Assembly: GCF_031453995.1 (NCBI RefSeq)
Contig: NZ_JAVDPZ010000004.1
Span: forward strand, 139,298 to 203,297
DNA from: Nitrobacter vulgaris
GTDB lineage: Bacteria > Pseudomonadota > Alphaproteobacteria > Rhizobiales > Xanthobacteraceae
Reading direction: 5' to 3'
Length of the DNA stretch: 64,000 nucleotides
The translations under genes and the position numbers were made by a program. Of the stretch, positions 25,437-35,819 are shown one piece after another. Position 1 is the first letter of the stretch; each line of letters starts with the position of its first letter. The notes under the pieces were generated by a model that was not told where the DNA came from, did no database searches, and saw only the letters and a program-made list of their open reading frames with translations.

Positions 25437-26375
25437 CTAGCGCGGCCGGATACCGTCACGAACCGCGCGGAAGCGCGAAAAAGCTTCAGACCACCCATCC
25501 CGCGGCGTACTTCCGATCAGACGCATTGCCGTTTTCCCGCTGCCAAACACCAGCCACTGCACGACCGTCACTGGCGTATTCGTTCGTGTGTTCGTGCCGT
25601 CGATCCGCGTTTCAAAGCCGGGCGATCCGTTGATCCGCATCGACTCCGACATGGTGATACGTCCCTCACGGAGGTTCGGGATTGTGGCTGCGATGTCGCG
25701 TGCAAATCTGTCCCGATCGTCCGGTCGTTCAGGGACCGAACCGATCGGGCTGATAATCATAAAGGCTTTGCTGTCGATGTCGTTTTCCGCTTCTGCGTCG
25801 GAAAGCAGGATAACTGCTCCTGGTGCCAGCGTGCGGATCAATTTGAAGGAGCTCAATTCGCTCAGCTTGAAGGGCAGCAGGCCGAGTTGCTCCTCGACCG
25901 GTACGTCCTTGCGCAAGGCGACCGTTGCGAACATCTTTCGCACCGCTTCATCGGAATAGATCTTTCCGACGTTCTCTGGCACCTGCGCTGCGACGTATCC
26001 GGAAAATGTGCCGCCCGAAATCACCATTGAATAGCGCCGGACATTGTCGTCGCCGTTCTTGGCCGCCTCGACGATGAAATAACCCTGTCCGCTCGCGGTC
26101 TCGAGGCCTTGTGGCTTCTGGCCTCGAGGGTCGGCCACGTTCGATTTGGCGACGTTTTCCACGTCTCTGAAGGCGGTGACGGGGAGTTCGGCGACGATGA
26201 CCTTGACCCGCTGATCCGCGGTTTCGAAACCCGGAAATGTCTTTGCCGGGGTCAGACCTATCAGCGGAACCAGCCCGATCCGGCTGCCCGGCGCATAGAC
26301 CACGTCGTCGGCGAGGGCCGAATTTGCGCTGCCCAATATGCAAAGAGCGATCAATACGTGCAGAAGGTGTCTCAT
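25437..26375 (-). CDS. Exported protein of unknown function between grpE and dnaK
   Basis: 312 residues with a clear signal peptide (MRHLLHVLIALCILGSANSALA), so periplasmic. The mature part begins DDVVYAPGSRIGLVPLIGLTP and shows an alternating beta-type pattern (YSMVISGGTFSGYVAAQ; VTVVQWLVFGSGKTAMRLIG). No cysteines, membrane segments or catalytic motifs stand out, and I do not recognise a named domain. It is transcribed against grpE and away from dnaK, so its promoter region shares the 400-base gap in front of dnaK. It may be conserved at this spot in related genera, which is from memory only. Confidence 0.8.
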   Translation of the reverse strand: MRHLLHVLIALCILGSANSALADDVVYAPGSRIGLVPLIGLTPAKTFPGFETADQRVKVIVAELPVTAFRDVENVAKSNVADPRGQKPQGLETASGQGYFIVEAAKNGDDNVRRYSMVISGGTFSGYVAAQVPENVGKIYSDEAVRKMFATVALRKDVPVEEQLGLLPFKLSELSSFKLIRTLAPGAVILLSDAEAENDIDSKAFMIISPIGSVPERPDDRDRFARDIAATIPNLREGRITMSESMRINGSPGFETRIDGTNTRTNTPVTVVQWLVFGSGKTAMRLIGSTPRDGWSEAFSRFRAVRDGIRPR

Positions 26376-26772
26376 GCGCGCTTATTGGATTTGCATTAAG
26401 GCCGTTCAATGATCGCCAGGCCGGCGGTTCTGGAAGGAGATTTGACTGCCGCCTCAAGCGCATGATTCGTCGGCAATCGGCCGAACCTCTCGTCGCTGTT
26501 GTGCGGCGGCCTACCACCGTTTTGATTATGAGGCCAAGGTGTCCGGTGAGGCTGGGTTAATTATCTGCTTATTCGGGCCGTCCCTGGCTGTCCGGGATTG
26601 CAAAAGAATTGCGTTTTCATCCGGTGGAGAGTGGTCTGGTCCTTGCAGCCCCCACCCCCCCTCCTATATGAGGCTCACCGTCGCTAATCGCGAGTAATTG
26701 ATATCTGGGGGTCTGGATGAGGGTGCCGTCAGGGCCTGGCCGGACTGCCGCAACAAGAAGGATATGAGGACC
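26376..26772. promoter_or_regulatory. Divergent gap upstream of dnaK
   Basis: About 400 bases between the exported-protein gene and dnaK. It contains the RpoH promoter listed separately and, in 26380-26560, no frame that looks coding. A CIRCE-type inverted repeat is absent. The stretch from 26649 to 26664 is a nearly pure C run lying inside the promoter spacer. Confidence 0.6.
26642..26672 (+). promoter_or_regulatory. RpoH (sigma-32) promoter for dnaK
   Basis: CTTG at 26642-26645 is followed by exactly 17 bases and CCTATATGAG at 26663-26672. This fits every fixed position of the alphaproteobacterial RpoH consensus CTTG-N17/18-CYTAT-T--G. Transcription would start about 26680, giving a leader of about 95 bases before the dnaK ATG. 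That the site is used is inferred; the match is seen directly. Confidence 0.85.
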
Positions 26773-28671
<1,899 letters not shown>

Positions 28672-28825
28672 ACGGCAGGTATGACCATGGCCCCGGCCCC
28701 CAAGGAGTGCGCAGCGCGTCTCGGAGGACGGGGTCATGTTTGTTTAGGTGGGACGCTGCATCCAGCGACAAGCGAATTTCTGACGCGTTTTCCGGGATAA
28801 AACGACGTTCGGGCGGAATGGACTG

Positions 28826-29962
28826 ATGTCGACCAAGCGCTGTTACTACGAAACCCTTGAGGTCGAGCGGAGTGCGGACGACACCAAACTCAAGGCGGCC
28901 TTCCGCAAGCTGGCGATGAAATGGCACCCGGACAGGAATCCGGGCGATTCGTCCAGTGAGATGCGTTTCAAAGAAATCAATGAAGCCTATGAAGTTCTGA
29001 AGGACGGCAACAAGCGGGCGGCTTACGACCGCTTCGGTCATGCCGCGTTCGAGCAGGGCGGCATGGGTGGCGGTGGCCCCGGGTTCGGAGCCGGCTTCGC
29101 CTCATCATTCTCTGACATCTTCGAGGACTTGTTTGGAATGGCCGGCCAGCGCGGTCGTACCGGCGGTCGCGAACGAGGCGGAGATCTTCGATACAACATG
29201 GAGATCACGCTGGAGGAGGCTTTTCAGGGTAAGACTGCTCAGGTCGAAATCCCAGTCTCGGTGACTTGCGAATCCTGCTCAGGCACGGGCGCCAAGGCCG
29301 GGACCAAGCCGAAGAACTGTTCGATGTGCGGCGGTGCTGGCCGGATCCGCCAAGCCCAGGGTTTCTTCACGCTGGAGCGCACCTGTCCTGGCTGTCAGGG
29401 GCGGGGCCAGATGATTGAGGATCCCTGTCCGTCCTGCGGTGGGTCAGGTCGTGTCAACCGGGAACGCTCGCTATCGGTCAATATTCCCGCCGGCGTCGAG
29501 GATGGCACCCGCATTCGTCTGGCCGGCGAGGGTGAGGCGGGAATTCGTGGCGGCCCCCCGGGCGATCTCTACATTTTCCTCTCGCTGGCCCCGCATGAGT
29601 TCTTCCAGCGAGACGGTGCCGATCTGCATTGTCGCGTTCCGATCTCAATGGTTACTGCCGCGCTTGGTGGAGAACTTGAGGTGCCGACCATCGACAAAAG
29701 CAAGACCAAGGTGAGGGTGCCGTCTGGGACCCAGTCAGGCCGACGTTTCCGCGTTGCAACAAAGGGGATGCCAGTGCTGCGCTCCCGTCAGACCGGCGAC
29801 ATGTATGTGCAGATGGTGGTCGAAACGCCGCAAAATCTGACCAAGAGGCAACAGGATCTCTTGGCCGAGTTCGAAAAGCTATCTTCGGGTGAGACTCAAC
29901 CCGAGACGGCAGGTTTCTTCACTAAGGTCAAAGACTTCTTCGGCACTCGCGCCACTCCGTAA
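28826..29962 (+). CDS. dnaJ: Chaperone DnaJ (Hsp40)
   Basis: Co-chaperone stimulating DnaK ATPase. 378 residues, class A: J domain with HPD in KWHPDRNPG, a Gly/Phe-rich linker (GGMGGGGPGFGAGF), four zinc-binding repeats CESCSGTG, CSMCGGAG, CPGCQGRG and CPSCGGSG, then the C-terminal substrate domains. Start ATG 28826. The gap to dnaK contains a possible hairpin (28681-28735), so dnaJ may be expressed both by read-through and separately. Confidence 0.98.
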   Translation: MSTKRCYYETLEVERSADDTKLKAAFRKLAMKWHPDRNPGDSSSEMRFKEINEAYEVLKDGNKRAAYDRFGHAAFEQGGMGGGGPGFGAGFASSFSDIFEDLFGMAGQRGRTGGRERGGDLRYNMEITLEEAFQGKTAQVEIPVSVTCESCSGTGAKAGTKPKNCSMCGGAGRIRQAQGFFTLERTCPGCQGRGQMIEDPCPSCGGSGRVNRERSLSVNIPAGVEDGTRIRLAGEGEAGIRGGPPGDLYIFLSLAPHEFFQRDGADLHCRVPISMVTAALGGELEVPTIDKSKTKVRVPSGTQSGRRFRVATKGMPVLRSRQTGDMYVQMVVETPQNLTKRQQDLLAEFEKLSSGETQPETAGFFTKVKDFFGTRATP

Positions 29963-30054
29963 TGACCGTTTTGCTTGACCGTGTCGATTGTCGGTTGTAC
30001 CTGTGTATAACTTAAGCCTGACTTCCTGCCAGTAGTGACCCACCTGGGTGCGAA

Positions 30055-30657
30055 ATGCCTTTGCAATTGTCCGCGCGTGCGTCGAAGAAACCCCTTCGTC
30101 TTGACGACGAGGTACGCTTTCTCCGCTCGTGGATTGAAAAGCCGCTCCATATGGGTGCCGTCATGCCGTCCGGCCGCATCCTGGCACGCACGATGGCGCA
30201 GTATGTCGATGTCGGATCGTCCGATCCGGTCATCGAACTGGGACCGGGGACCGGTGCGATCACCAACGCGCTGATTGAGCACGGCGTCGATCAGAAGCGG
30301 TTGGTGTTGGTTGAATACGATCCTGGTTTTTGTGCGCTACTTCGCGACCGCTACCCGCAGGCAACGGTTGTGCAGGGTGATGCCTATACGTTGCGAGATT
30401 CGCTGTGGAACGTGCTGAGCGCTCGCGCCTCGGCGATTGTCTCCGGGCTGCCGCTTGTCACCAAGCCGATGTTGACCCGGCTCAAATTGATCCGGGACGC
30501 CTTCGCGACGCTCGCTCCCGGCGCCCCGTTCGTGCAGTTCACCTATTCGGTCGTCCCTCCCATTCCCAAATCTCTCCCCGGTATTTCGACCGAAGCGTCC
30601 GAGCGGATTTGGATGAACCTCCCTCCTGCACGCGTCTGGGTATATCGCAAGCGCTGA
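30055..30657 (+). CDS. PmtA-like phospholipid N-methyltransferase
   Basis: 200 residues, SAM-dependent methyltransferase of the KsgA-like type found in rhizobial PmtA enzymes, which methylate phosphatidylethanolamine towards phosphatidylcholine at the inner membrane. Seen: an N-terminal basic segment, SIEKPLHMGAVMPSGR-like region (here WIEKPLHMGAVMPSGRILAR), motif I VIELGPGTGAITNAL, and later PFVQFTYSVVPPIP. The P-S-G-R segment just before the SAM site is characteristic of PmtA rather than of KsgA. Related genomes carry several such enzymes, so which methylation step it performs is open. Positioned after dnaJ. Confidence 0.82.
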   Translation: MPLQLSARASKKPLRLDDEVRFLRSWIEKPLHMGAVMPSGRILARTMAQYVDVGSSDPVIELGPGTGAITNALIEHGVDQKRLVLVEYDPGFCALLRDRYPQATVVQGDAYTLRDSLWNVLSARASAIVSGLPLVTKPMLTRLKLIRDAFATLAPGAPFVQFTYSVVPPIPKSLPGISTEASERIWMNLPPARVWVYRKR

Positions 30658-30738
30658 TGAGCTCGTGTGGTGGTTCAGAAGTTCGCTATTTTTTCTCTGC
30701 GAGTGCTTCGAGCGAACCTCTGAACCCAAACCACAAGA

Positions 30739-30838
30739 TAGCGTTTTCGAGCGAAGGGATCCGGTTCGCGGGAAGAAAACGCGTCTAATCAATAGACGGA
30801 GTCTTTCACCGTTTCCGTGAAACGGGGAAAGAGAATTA
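30739..30838 (+). repeat. Dispersed composite palindrome, copy 5
   Basis: Starts TAGCGTTTTCGAGCGAAG and continues GGTTCGCGGGAAGAAAACGC, then a second module GTCTTTCACCGTTTCCGTGA as in copy 2. Lies in the gap between the PmtA-like and FMN reductase genes. Confidence 0.85.
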
Positions 30839-30944
30839 TGAACGTGCTAACGCCCTTTCGAATCTGAAGCCCGCTCTGGAAGGCGCCGCACAATGAGGCA
30901 AACTTCAGATTCAGGGCACGAGCGCGGCGGCTGGTGTCCCTGCA

Positions 30945-31538
30945 ATGCGATCGACAGTTCTGTTCGCACCGAAAATTCTCATCATTCCCGGCTCGCTTCG
31001 CACCGGCTCGCAGAATGCAAGGCTTGCCGCCGTCGTAGCCGAGGAATTTGTTCGAGCCGATGTCGAGGTCACCCGAATTTCGCTTGGAGACTTCCCGCTG
31101 CCGATCTACGACGCCGATCTACAGGCAAATTCCGGCGTGCCCGCAAGCGCCATCAACCTCAAGCAGATGATCGGGGCGCATCATGGGATTCTTATCGTGA
31201 CGCCCGAATACAACGCCTCGCTGCCGCCATTGCTCAAGAATGCGATCGACTGGATATCATGCGTACAAAGTCCGCATGAAGCACGCGGTCAGGTTTTCCA
31301 TGAACGCGCGTTCGCGATCGCCTCGGCCTCCGCGGGCCGGTTTGGCGGCGCAAGATGTCTGGCTCAGTTGCGTCTGATACTTACGGCGTGCGGGGCGATG
31401 GTGATTCCTAATCAGCTCGCGCTGTCGTTCGCCGGCGAAGCCTATGACGATATGGAACGGTTGAAGCGTTCGGCGGATGCGGATGCGCTGAAAAAGATGG
31501 TACGCCAGTTGATCACCATCGCCGGGGATATGCGATGA
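30945..31538 (+). CDS. NAD(P)H-dependent FMN reductase family protein
   Basis: Flavodoxin-like reductase. The 197-residue product has the FMN phosphate loop PGSLRTGSQNARLA and the second flavin segment VTPEYNASLPPLLKNAIDW, both diagnostic for the NADPH-dependent FMN reductase family (chromate- or azo-reductase relatives). The start is not certain: ATG 30945 lacks a strong binding site, and the conserved region begins only at PKILIIPGS about nine residues in. Substrate unknown. Next gene dapB follows 94 bases later. Confidence 0.88.
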   Translation: MRSTVLFAPKILIIPGSLRTGSQNARLAAVVAEEFVRADVEVTRISLGDFPLPIYDADLQANSGVPASAINLKQMIGAHHGILIVTPEYNASLPPLLKNAIDWISCVQSPHEARGQVFHERAFAIASASAGRFGGARCLAQLRLILTACGAMVIPNQLALSFAGEAYDDMERLKRSADADALKKMVRQLITIAGDMR

Positions 31539-31632
31539 GGCCGCGCCTGATGTGAGGCACTGCGCTGATGTAGACCTGATCGGTTGCCGCGAAACGCAGC
31601 CCCCGCTATACCCGAAGAGCATTTGAGGAGTC

Positions 31633-32445
31633 GTGGCTGACATGCGTTTGATCGTTGCAGGAGCAGGCGGCCGGATGGGCCGCGCGCTGGTGCGCGCGAT
31701 CGCGGAAACCGGTGACGCAGTGCTGGCCGGCGCGCTTGAGGCGCCCGGATCCGAGCTGATCGGGAAAGACGCCGCCGTCCTGGCCGGACTTCCCGCCAGC
31801 GGAATCGAAGTGTCGGCAGATCTCTGGTCTTTATCGGCAAATGCCGACGGTATTTTGGATTTTACGGTTCCGGCCGCGACCATCGCGAACGTTGCCGTCG
31901 CTGCCGAGCGGGGTCTGGTTCATGTCATCGGCACCACCGGACTCTCAGCGTCGGATATGGCGGTGATCCGAAGCGTGACCTCACGTACGGCGGTTGTGCA
32001 GTCGGGCAATATGAGTCTGGGCGTCAATCTGCTCGCCGCGCTGGTGAAGCGGATGGCGCAATCACTCGACGAGAGTTTCGATATTGAGATTCTCGAGATG
32101 CATCACAGAGCCAAGATCGACGCGCCTTCGGGCACCGCGTTGATGTTGGGACAGGCGGCGGCTGACGGCCGCAAGATCGGGCTGGATGAGCGCGCGGTAC
32201 GCGGGCGAGATGGCCTGACCGGCGCCCGCAAAGCGGGCGACATCGGTTTTGCCTCGCTCCGTGGCGGCTCCGTGTCCGGAGATCACAGCGTCATCTTCGC
32301 GGGTCCGTATGAGCGCATAACGTTGTCGCATCACGCCGAAGACCGGATGATCTTTGCCCATGGTGCGTTGAAGGCCGCGAAGTGGGCGCGCGGCAAGGCG
32401 CCCGGGCTTTATTCAATGGCCGACGTGCTTGGGTTGGGCGTTTAG
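31633..32445 (+). CDS. dapB: 4-hydroxy-tetrahydrodipicolinate reductase
   Basis: Reduces the cyclic product of DapA in lysine and meso-diaminopimelate synthesis. 270 residues from GTG 31633; ATG 31642 is nearly as good because GAGGAG lies 3 bases from the GTG and 11 from the ATG. Nucleotide-binding loop GAGGRMGRALV, then GTTGLS, SGNMSLGVNLL, and the active-site signature HHRAKIDAPSGTAL. Length is usual. gpmA follows in 24 bases. Confidence 0.97.
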   Translation: MADMRLIVAGAGGRMGRALVRAIAETGDAVLAGALEAPGSELIGKDAAVLAGLPASGIEVSADLWSLSANADGILDFTVPAATIANVAVAAERGLVHVIGTTGLSASDMAVIRSVTSRTAVVQSGNMSLGVNLLAALVKRMAQSLDESFDIEILEMHHRAKIDAPSGTALMLGQAAADGRKIGLDERAVRGRDGLTGARKAGDIGFASLRGGSVSGDHSVIFAGPYERITLSHHAEDRMIFAHGALKAAKWARGKAPGLYSMADVLGLGV

Positions 32446-32469
32446 AATTTAAGAAACGGAGCAGGCAGA

Positions 32470-33093
32470 ATGAGCGAACGTCTTCTGGTGCTCGTGCGTC
32501 ACGGCCAGAGCGAATGGAATCTGAAAAATCTGTTCACTGGCTGGAAGGATCCGGATCTGACGGATCTTGGCGTGACTGAAGCGAAGGATGCAGGGCGCAA
32601 GCTGAAGGGGCAGGGCTTTGTTTTCGACGTTGCCTTTACCTCGACGTTGATCCGCGCAGAGCACACGCTCGACCTTGTGCTGAAGGAATTAGGCCAGACC
32701 GGAATTCCGATCAGGAAAGATCAGGCGCTGAATGAACGGGACTACGGCGATCTTTCGGGTCTCAATAAGGACGAGGCTCGTAAGAAATGGGGTGACGAAC
32801 AGGTGCTGATCTGGCGCCGCTCGTATGACGTGCCTCCGCCCGGCGGCGAGAGCCTGAAAGATACGCTGGCGCGCACGCTGCCGTACTTCGTGCAGGAAAT
32901 CCTGCCATGCGTCCTCCGTGGCGAGTGCACGCTCGTCGCGGCGCACGGCAATTCGCTGCGCGCGCTGGTCATGGTGCTGGAAAAATTGTCGCCGGAACAA
33001 ATCCTCGCGCGCGAACTGGCAACCGGTGCGCCGGTGATCTATCGGCTCAATGCCGATGCGACAGTGGCCTCGAAACTTGATCTCGCAGCCTGA
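32470..33093 (+). CDS. gpmA: 2,3-bisphosphoglycerate-dependent phosphoglycerate mutase
   Basis: Interconverts 3- and 2-phosphoglycerate in glycolysis and gluconeogenesis through a phosphohistidine. 207 residues, the shorter alphaproteobacterial form. Catalytic His11 is in VRHGQSEWN; the second histidine is in VAAHGNSLRAL; also LNERDYGDLSG and RSYDVPPPGGES. ATG 32470 closely follows dapB, so the two probably share a transcript. Confidence 0.96.
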   Translation: MSERLLVLVRHGQSEWNLKNLFTGWKDPDLTDLGVTEAKDAGRKLKGQGFVFDVAFTSTLIRAEHTLDLVLKELGQTGIPIRKDQALNERDYGDLSGLNKDEARKKWGDEQVLIWRRSYDVPPPGGESLKDTLARTLPYFVQEILPCVLRGECTLVAAHGNSLRALVMVLEKLSPEQILARELATGAPVIYRLNADATVASKLDLAA

Positions 33094-33107
33094 TAAACTT
33101 CATTCTC

Positions 33108-33211
33108 GAGTCTTTTCGTCGCTTCACGGGACCAGTGAAAGACTCTAGCTTTTTGATTTGACGCATTTTCTTCACGCGAACCGGGACTCCCCTTCGCTCG
33201 AAAAGGCTATA
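33108..33211 (-). repeat. Dispersed composite palindrome, copy 6
   Basis: A leading hairpin-like module (CTTTTCGTCGCTTCACGGGA ... CCAGTGAAAGACTC) is followed by TTTGATTTGACGCATTTTCT ... CTTCGCTCGAAAAGGCTAT. It fills the gap between convergent gpmA and the Ada-like gene and touches the latter's stop codon. Confidence 0.85.
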
Positions 33212-34106
33212 GGCCGATCTGCCCGGCTTCCCACCCCAGCATTGCTTGCTTGCGGGTGAGTCCCCAGTGATACCCGGTCAGCGCGCCGCTTTTGCCGAGC
33301 ACGCGATGGCAGGGCACAACGAATGATACGGGGTTCTTGCCGACGGCGGCGCCCACAGCGCGCGAGGCGTTCGGGCGATCGACATTGGCAGCAATGCTCG
33401 AATAGGTCGTGGCCTTTCCCATGGGAATCCTGAGCAGGGTCTGCCAGACCCGAACCTCGAAATCCGTCCCGATCAGAACCACACGCAGCGGCTGATCTGC
33501 TCGCCAGAGCCTCGTATCGAACACGCGCTGCGCCAGCGCACCGGTGCGACCGGCATCCTCAACATAGGTTGCATTGGGCCACCGCCGCTTCATGTCGGCA
33601 AGCGCGGTCTGCTCCTCGCCTGGGTCGGCGAAAGCGAGTCCGGCGAGTCCACGGTCGCTGGCAATCACGATCGCGATGCCGAAGGGCGAGGGATGAAAGC
33701 CGAAAGCGAGCTTCATGCCGGAGCCGCCGTTCTTCCATTGGCCGGGCGACATCGCTTCATGCGTGACGAACAGGTCATGCAGGCGCCCCGGACCTGACAG
33801 GCCGGAATCGAGGGCTGCGTCCAGCACGCTGGCGGAATTGCGCAACAGCCCCTTGGCGTGGTCGAGCGTCAGCGCCTGCATGAACAACTTCGGAGTCAGG
33901 CCTGCCCAGCGCCGGAACAGATGATGCAGTTCGTCGGACGTCACTCCAGCGGAGTCAGCCATCGCTGCGATGGGAGGCTGCGAGCGCCAGTTTTCCGAGA
34001 TGAAGGCGATAGCTCGCCGTACGGCGTCGTAGTCGCGAAATGCGGCACCCGGCGCGTCCGTGATGCAAGAATCACTCGGAGCGAGATTTTTCGTGAGCGT
34101 CATCAT
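33207..34106 (-). CDS. AraC-type helix-turn-helix / O6-methylguanine-DNA methyltransferase fusion (Ada-like)
   Basis: Two-domain DNA alkylation repair protein. I use the ATG ending at 34106 (MMTLTKNLAPSD), 299 residues; the frame extends 19 codons further. N-terminal half is an AraC-type DNA-binding domain (AIFISENWRSQPP-like opening, MADSAGVTSDELHHLFRRWAG); C-terminal half is a suicide methyltransferase with the acceptor-cysteine motif VVPCHRVLGKSG and GKATTYSSIA, PNASRAVGAAVGKNP. It lacks the N-terminal zinc/phosphotriester domain of full Ada, so it resembles the shorter AdaA-less form. Tail end overlaps a repeat; the start end overlaps the stop of the DUF2244 gene slightly if the longer start is used. 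Confidence 0.9.
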   Translation of the reverse strand: MMTLTKNLAPSDSCITDAPGAAFRDYDAVRRAIAFISENWRSQPPIAAMADSAGVTSDELHHLFRRWAGLTPKLFMQALTLDHAKGLLRNSASVLDAALDSGLSGPGRLHDLFVTHEAMSPGQWKNGGSGMKLAFGFHPSPFGIAIVIASDRGLAGLAFADPGEEQTALADMKRRWPNATYVEDAGRTGALAQRVFDTRLWRADQPLRVVLIGTDFEVRVWQTLLRIPMGKATTYSSIAANVDRPNASRAVGAAVGKNPVSFVVPCHRVLGKSGALTGYHWGLTRKQAMLGWEAGQIGL

Positions 34107-34159
34107 GGCCAAGATGTAGAACGGCTGCCGTCTCGCAGCCACCCGATTTACCGCGGCCC

Positions 34160-34684
34160 TCAAGTCGCCAGATTGTAGGTCGGTCCGCGTTTTGCGAGTT
34201 GGAGCGCTGCTGATAAGGCTTTAACGAAACTCAACTTCTCGTCCGGACCAAGAAAACTTGCGATCGAGATCCGGCGGCCGCGCGAAACCAGATAAAGCCG
34301 CTCAATGCCATATTCCTCGTGGATTTTCTGGTCGAGATGCACCCACAGCGGATTGGAAACCCACTCGACGATGTGACCGCGGTGACTGGTGCGGCGCACC
34401 CGCAACTCATAATGGGTGATGGAGATTTCCTCGGTCGCTTGGGCGCGCCGGAAGCTGATGCGGAAAGCCCAGTAGATGGCGAGGACGTCGAGACCTAAAA
34501 AGCCGAACACCGGCCAGGCGCCCATCATCAGGAATATCATTCCCGCGACAAAGCTTCCCACGGCTACAATCGTCATCATCACAACAAATCCAGTTTGAGA
34601 CAACGAGCGATGGGGCGTTAGCAGCGCTGAAAACAGCGTCTGTTCAGGTAACTTCGGACCAGCCTGTGTATGGTCTAATGTCAT
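34160..34684 (-). CDS. DUF2244 membrane protein
   Basis: 174 residues with two adjacent hydrophobic segments (VVMMTIVAVGSFVAGMIFLM and PVFGFLGLDVLAIYWAF, roughly residues 34-70) and a cytoplasmic-looking C-terminal half with alternating strands (HYELRVRRTSHRG, RLYLVSRGRRISIASFLGPDEK). That layout matches DUF2244. Function unknown. Its start faces the nth gene, with the two ATG codons about 25 bases apart on opposite strands, so they share a very short promoter region. The neighbouring Ada-like gene in the same direction also handles DNA repair, as does nth. Confidence 0.87.
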   Translation of the reverse strand: MTLDHTQAGPKLPEQTLFSALLTPHRSLSQTGFVVMMTIVAVGSFVAGMIFLMMGAWPVFGFLGLDVLAIYWAFRISFRRAQATEEISITHYELRVRRTSHRGHIVEWVSNPLWVHLDQKIHEEYGIERLYLVSRGRRISIASFLGPDEKLSFVKALSAALQLAKRGPTYNLAT

Positions 34685-34707
34685 TGGAAATCCACTATAC
34701 CACGATC

Positions 34708-35610
34708 ATGTCCAAAAACACCCGCCGCACATTTTCAAGGCTGAAGCCCGCTGGCGCCGGGACCGACAAACCACCCTCGAACAGCCCTGCGGCGAATTCT
34801 CGGCAGCAAAAAACCACCGCGGCGAAATCTGAGCAGCCCGCGACGGCAAAAAAAAGGAAAACCGGAAAGCCGGCGGCACGCCAGACGGGGCCGACCTCCA
34901 AGGCCAAGCAGCCTTCCAGCGCGACGCAGGGATCCGCAGTGCTCCCGCCACCCCTTAAGCCCTGGACGCCAGCCGAAGTCCGTGAAGCCTTTGTGCGCTT
35001 CCGCAAAGCCAATCCCGAGCCCAAGGGCGAACTCGAGCACCTCAACCCCTACACGCTGCTCGTCGCCGTGGTGCTGTCGGCTCAGGCGACCGACTCCGGC
35101 GTCAACAAGGCCACTCGGGCGTTGTTCGCTATCGCCGACACGCCTGCCAGGATGCTGGCGCTCGGGGAGGAGAAGGTCCGCGACTATATCAAGACCATCG
35201 GGCTCTATCGCACCAAAGCGAGAAATATCATAGCGCTCTCCGAAAAACTGCTTGCGGAGTTTGATGGCGAGGTCCCGCACAGCCGGGCAGGGATCGAATC
35301 GTTGCCCGGCGCGGGACGCAAGACCGCCAATGTCGTGCTCAATATGGCCTTCGGGGAGCACACCATGGCGGTTGACACTCATGTTTTCCGCGTCGCCAAT
35401 CGCACCGGTATGGCACCAGGCAAGACGCCTCTTGACGTCGAGCTTGGGCTCGAACGCGTCATCCCCGACCAATTTATGCTGCATGCGCATCACTGGCTGA
35501 TCCTGCATGGACGCTACACTTGCCTAGCGCGATCACCGCGCTGCGCGGTGTGCCTAATCAATGACCTATGCCGTTGGCCCGAAAAGACGCTAGAGGGCTC
35601 CCGGTCATAA
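34708..35610 (+). CDS. nth: Endonuclease III
   Basis: DNA glycosylase/AP lyase removing oxidised pyrimidines. I choose ATG 34708 (MSKNTRRTF), 300 residues; an upstream ATG at 34666 would overlap the divergent DUF2244 gene. An 80-residue basic, Lys/Ala/Pro-rich N-terminal extension precedes the usual enzyme. The helix-hairpin-helix LPGAGRKTANVVLNMAFG carries the catalytic lysine, VDTHVFRVANRTG the catalytic aspartate, and the C-terminal 4Fe-4S loop CLARSPRCAVCLINDLC has the expected C-X6-C-X2-C-X5-C spacing. The extension is unusual in length compared with the about 210-residue enterobacterial enzyme but such tails occur in Rhizobiales. Confidence 0.95.
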   Translation: MSKNTRRTFSRLKPAGAGTDKPPSNSPAANSRQQKTTAAKSEQPATAKKRKTGKPAARQTGPTSKAKQPSSATQGSAVLPPPLKPWTPAEVREAFVRFRKANPEPKGELEHLNPYTLLVAVVLSAQATDSGVNKATRALFAIADTPARMLALGEEKVRDYIKTIGLYRTKARNIIALSEKLLAEFDGEVPHSRAGIESLPGAGRKTANVVLNMAFGEHTMAVDTHVFRVANRTGMAPGKTPLDVELGLERVIPDQFMLHAHHWLILHGRYTCLARSPRCAVCLINDLCRWPEKTLEGSRS

Positions 35611-35718
35611 TCGTCTGGTCCGGATGGCGCGGATACCTCCATCTTTAACAGTAACCGGGTACGCAGCGTTAGGTTCCCGTGAGTCCGACTCTGATGTCGC
35701 GTGCGTTTGCGAACAACG

Positions 35719-35745
35719 AAAAGGCCCCGGCGAGACCGGGGCCTT
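35719..35745 (-). terminator. Rho-independent terminator for rpsA
   Basis: On the minus strand a 10-bp stem AAGGCCCCGG / CCGGGGCCTT with loop TCTCG runs into TTTT. It lies 75 bases after the rpsA stop. It also faces the end of nth, but no T run follows on the plus strand. Confidence 0.85.
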
Positions 35746-35819
35746 GACACGATGCGCCTCATTGCGAGCAAACGATGACGGACCAGGAGCGATCCAGATC
35801 CGTCACAAGGAAGCTGCGC

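Noticed and set aside
28681..28735. Hairpin between dnaK and dnaJ as a terminator
   Set aside because: ATGACC and GGTCAT arms pair only with a bulge and there is no clean T run; too weak to call.
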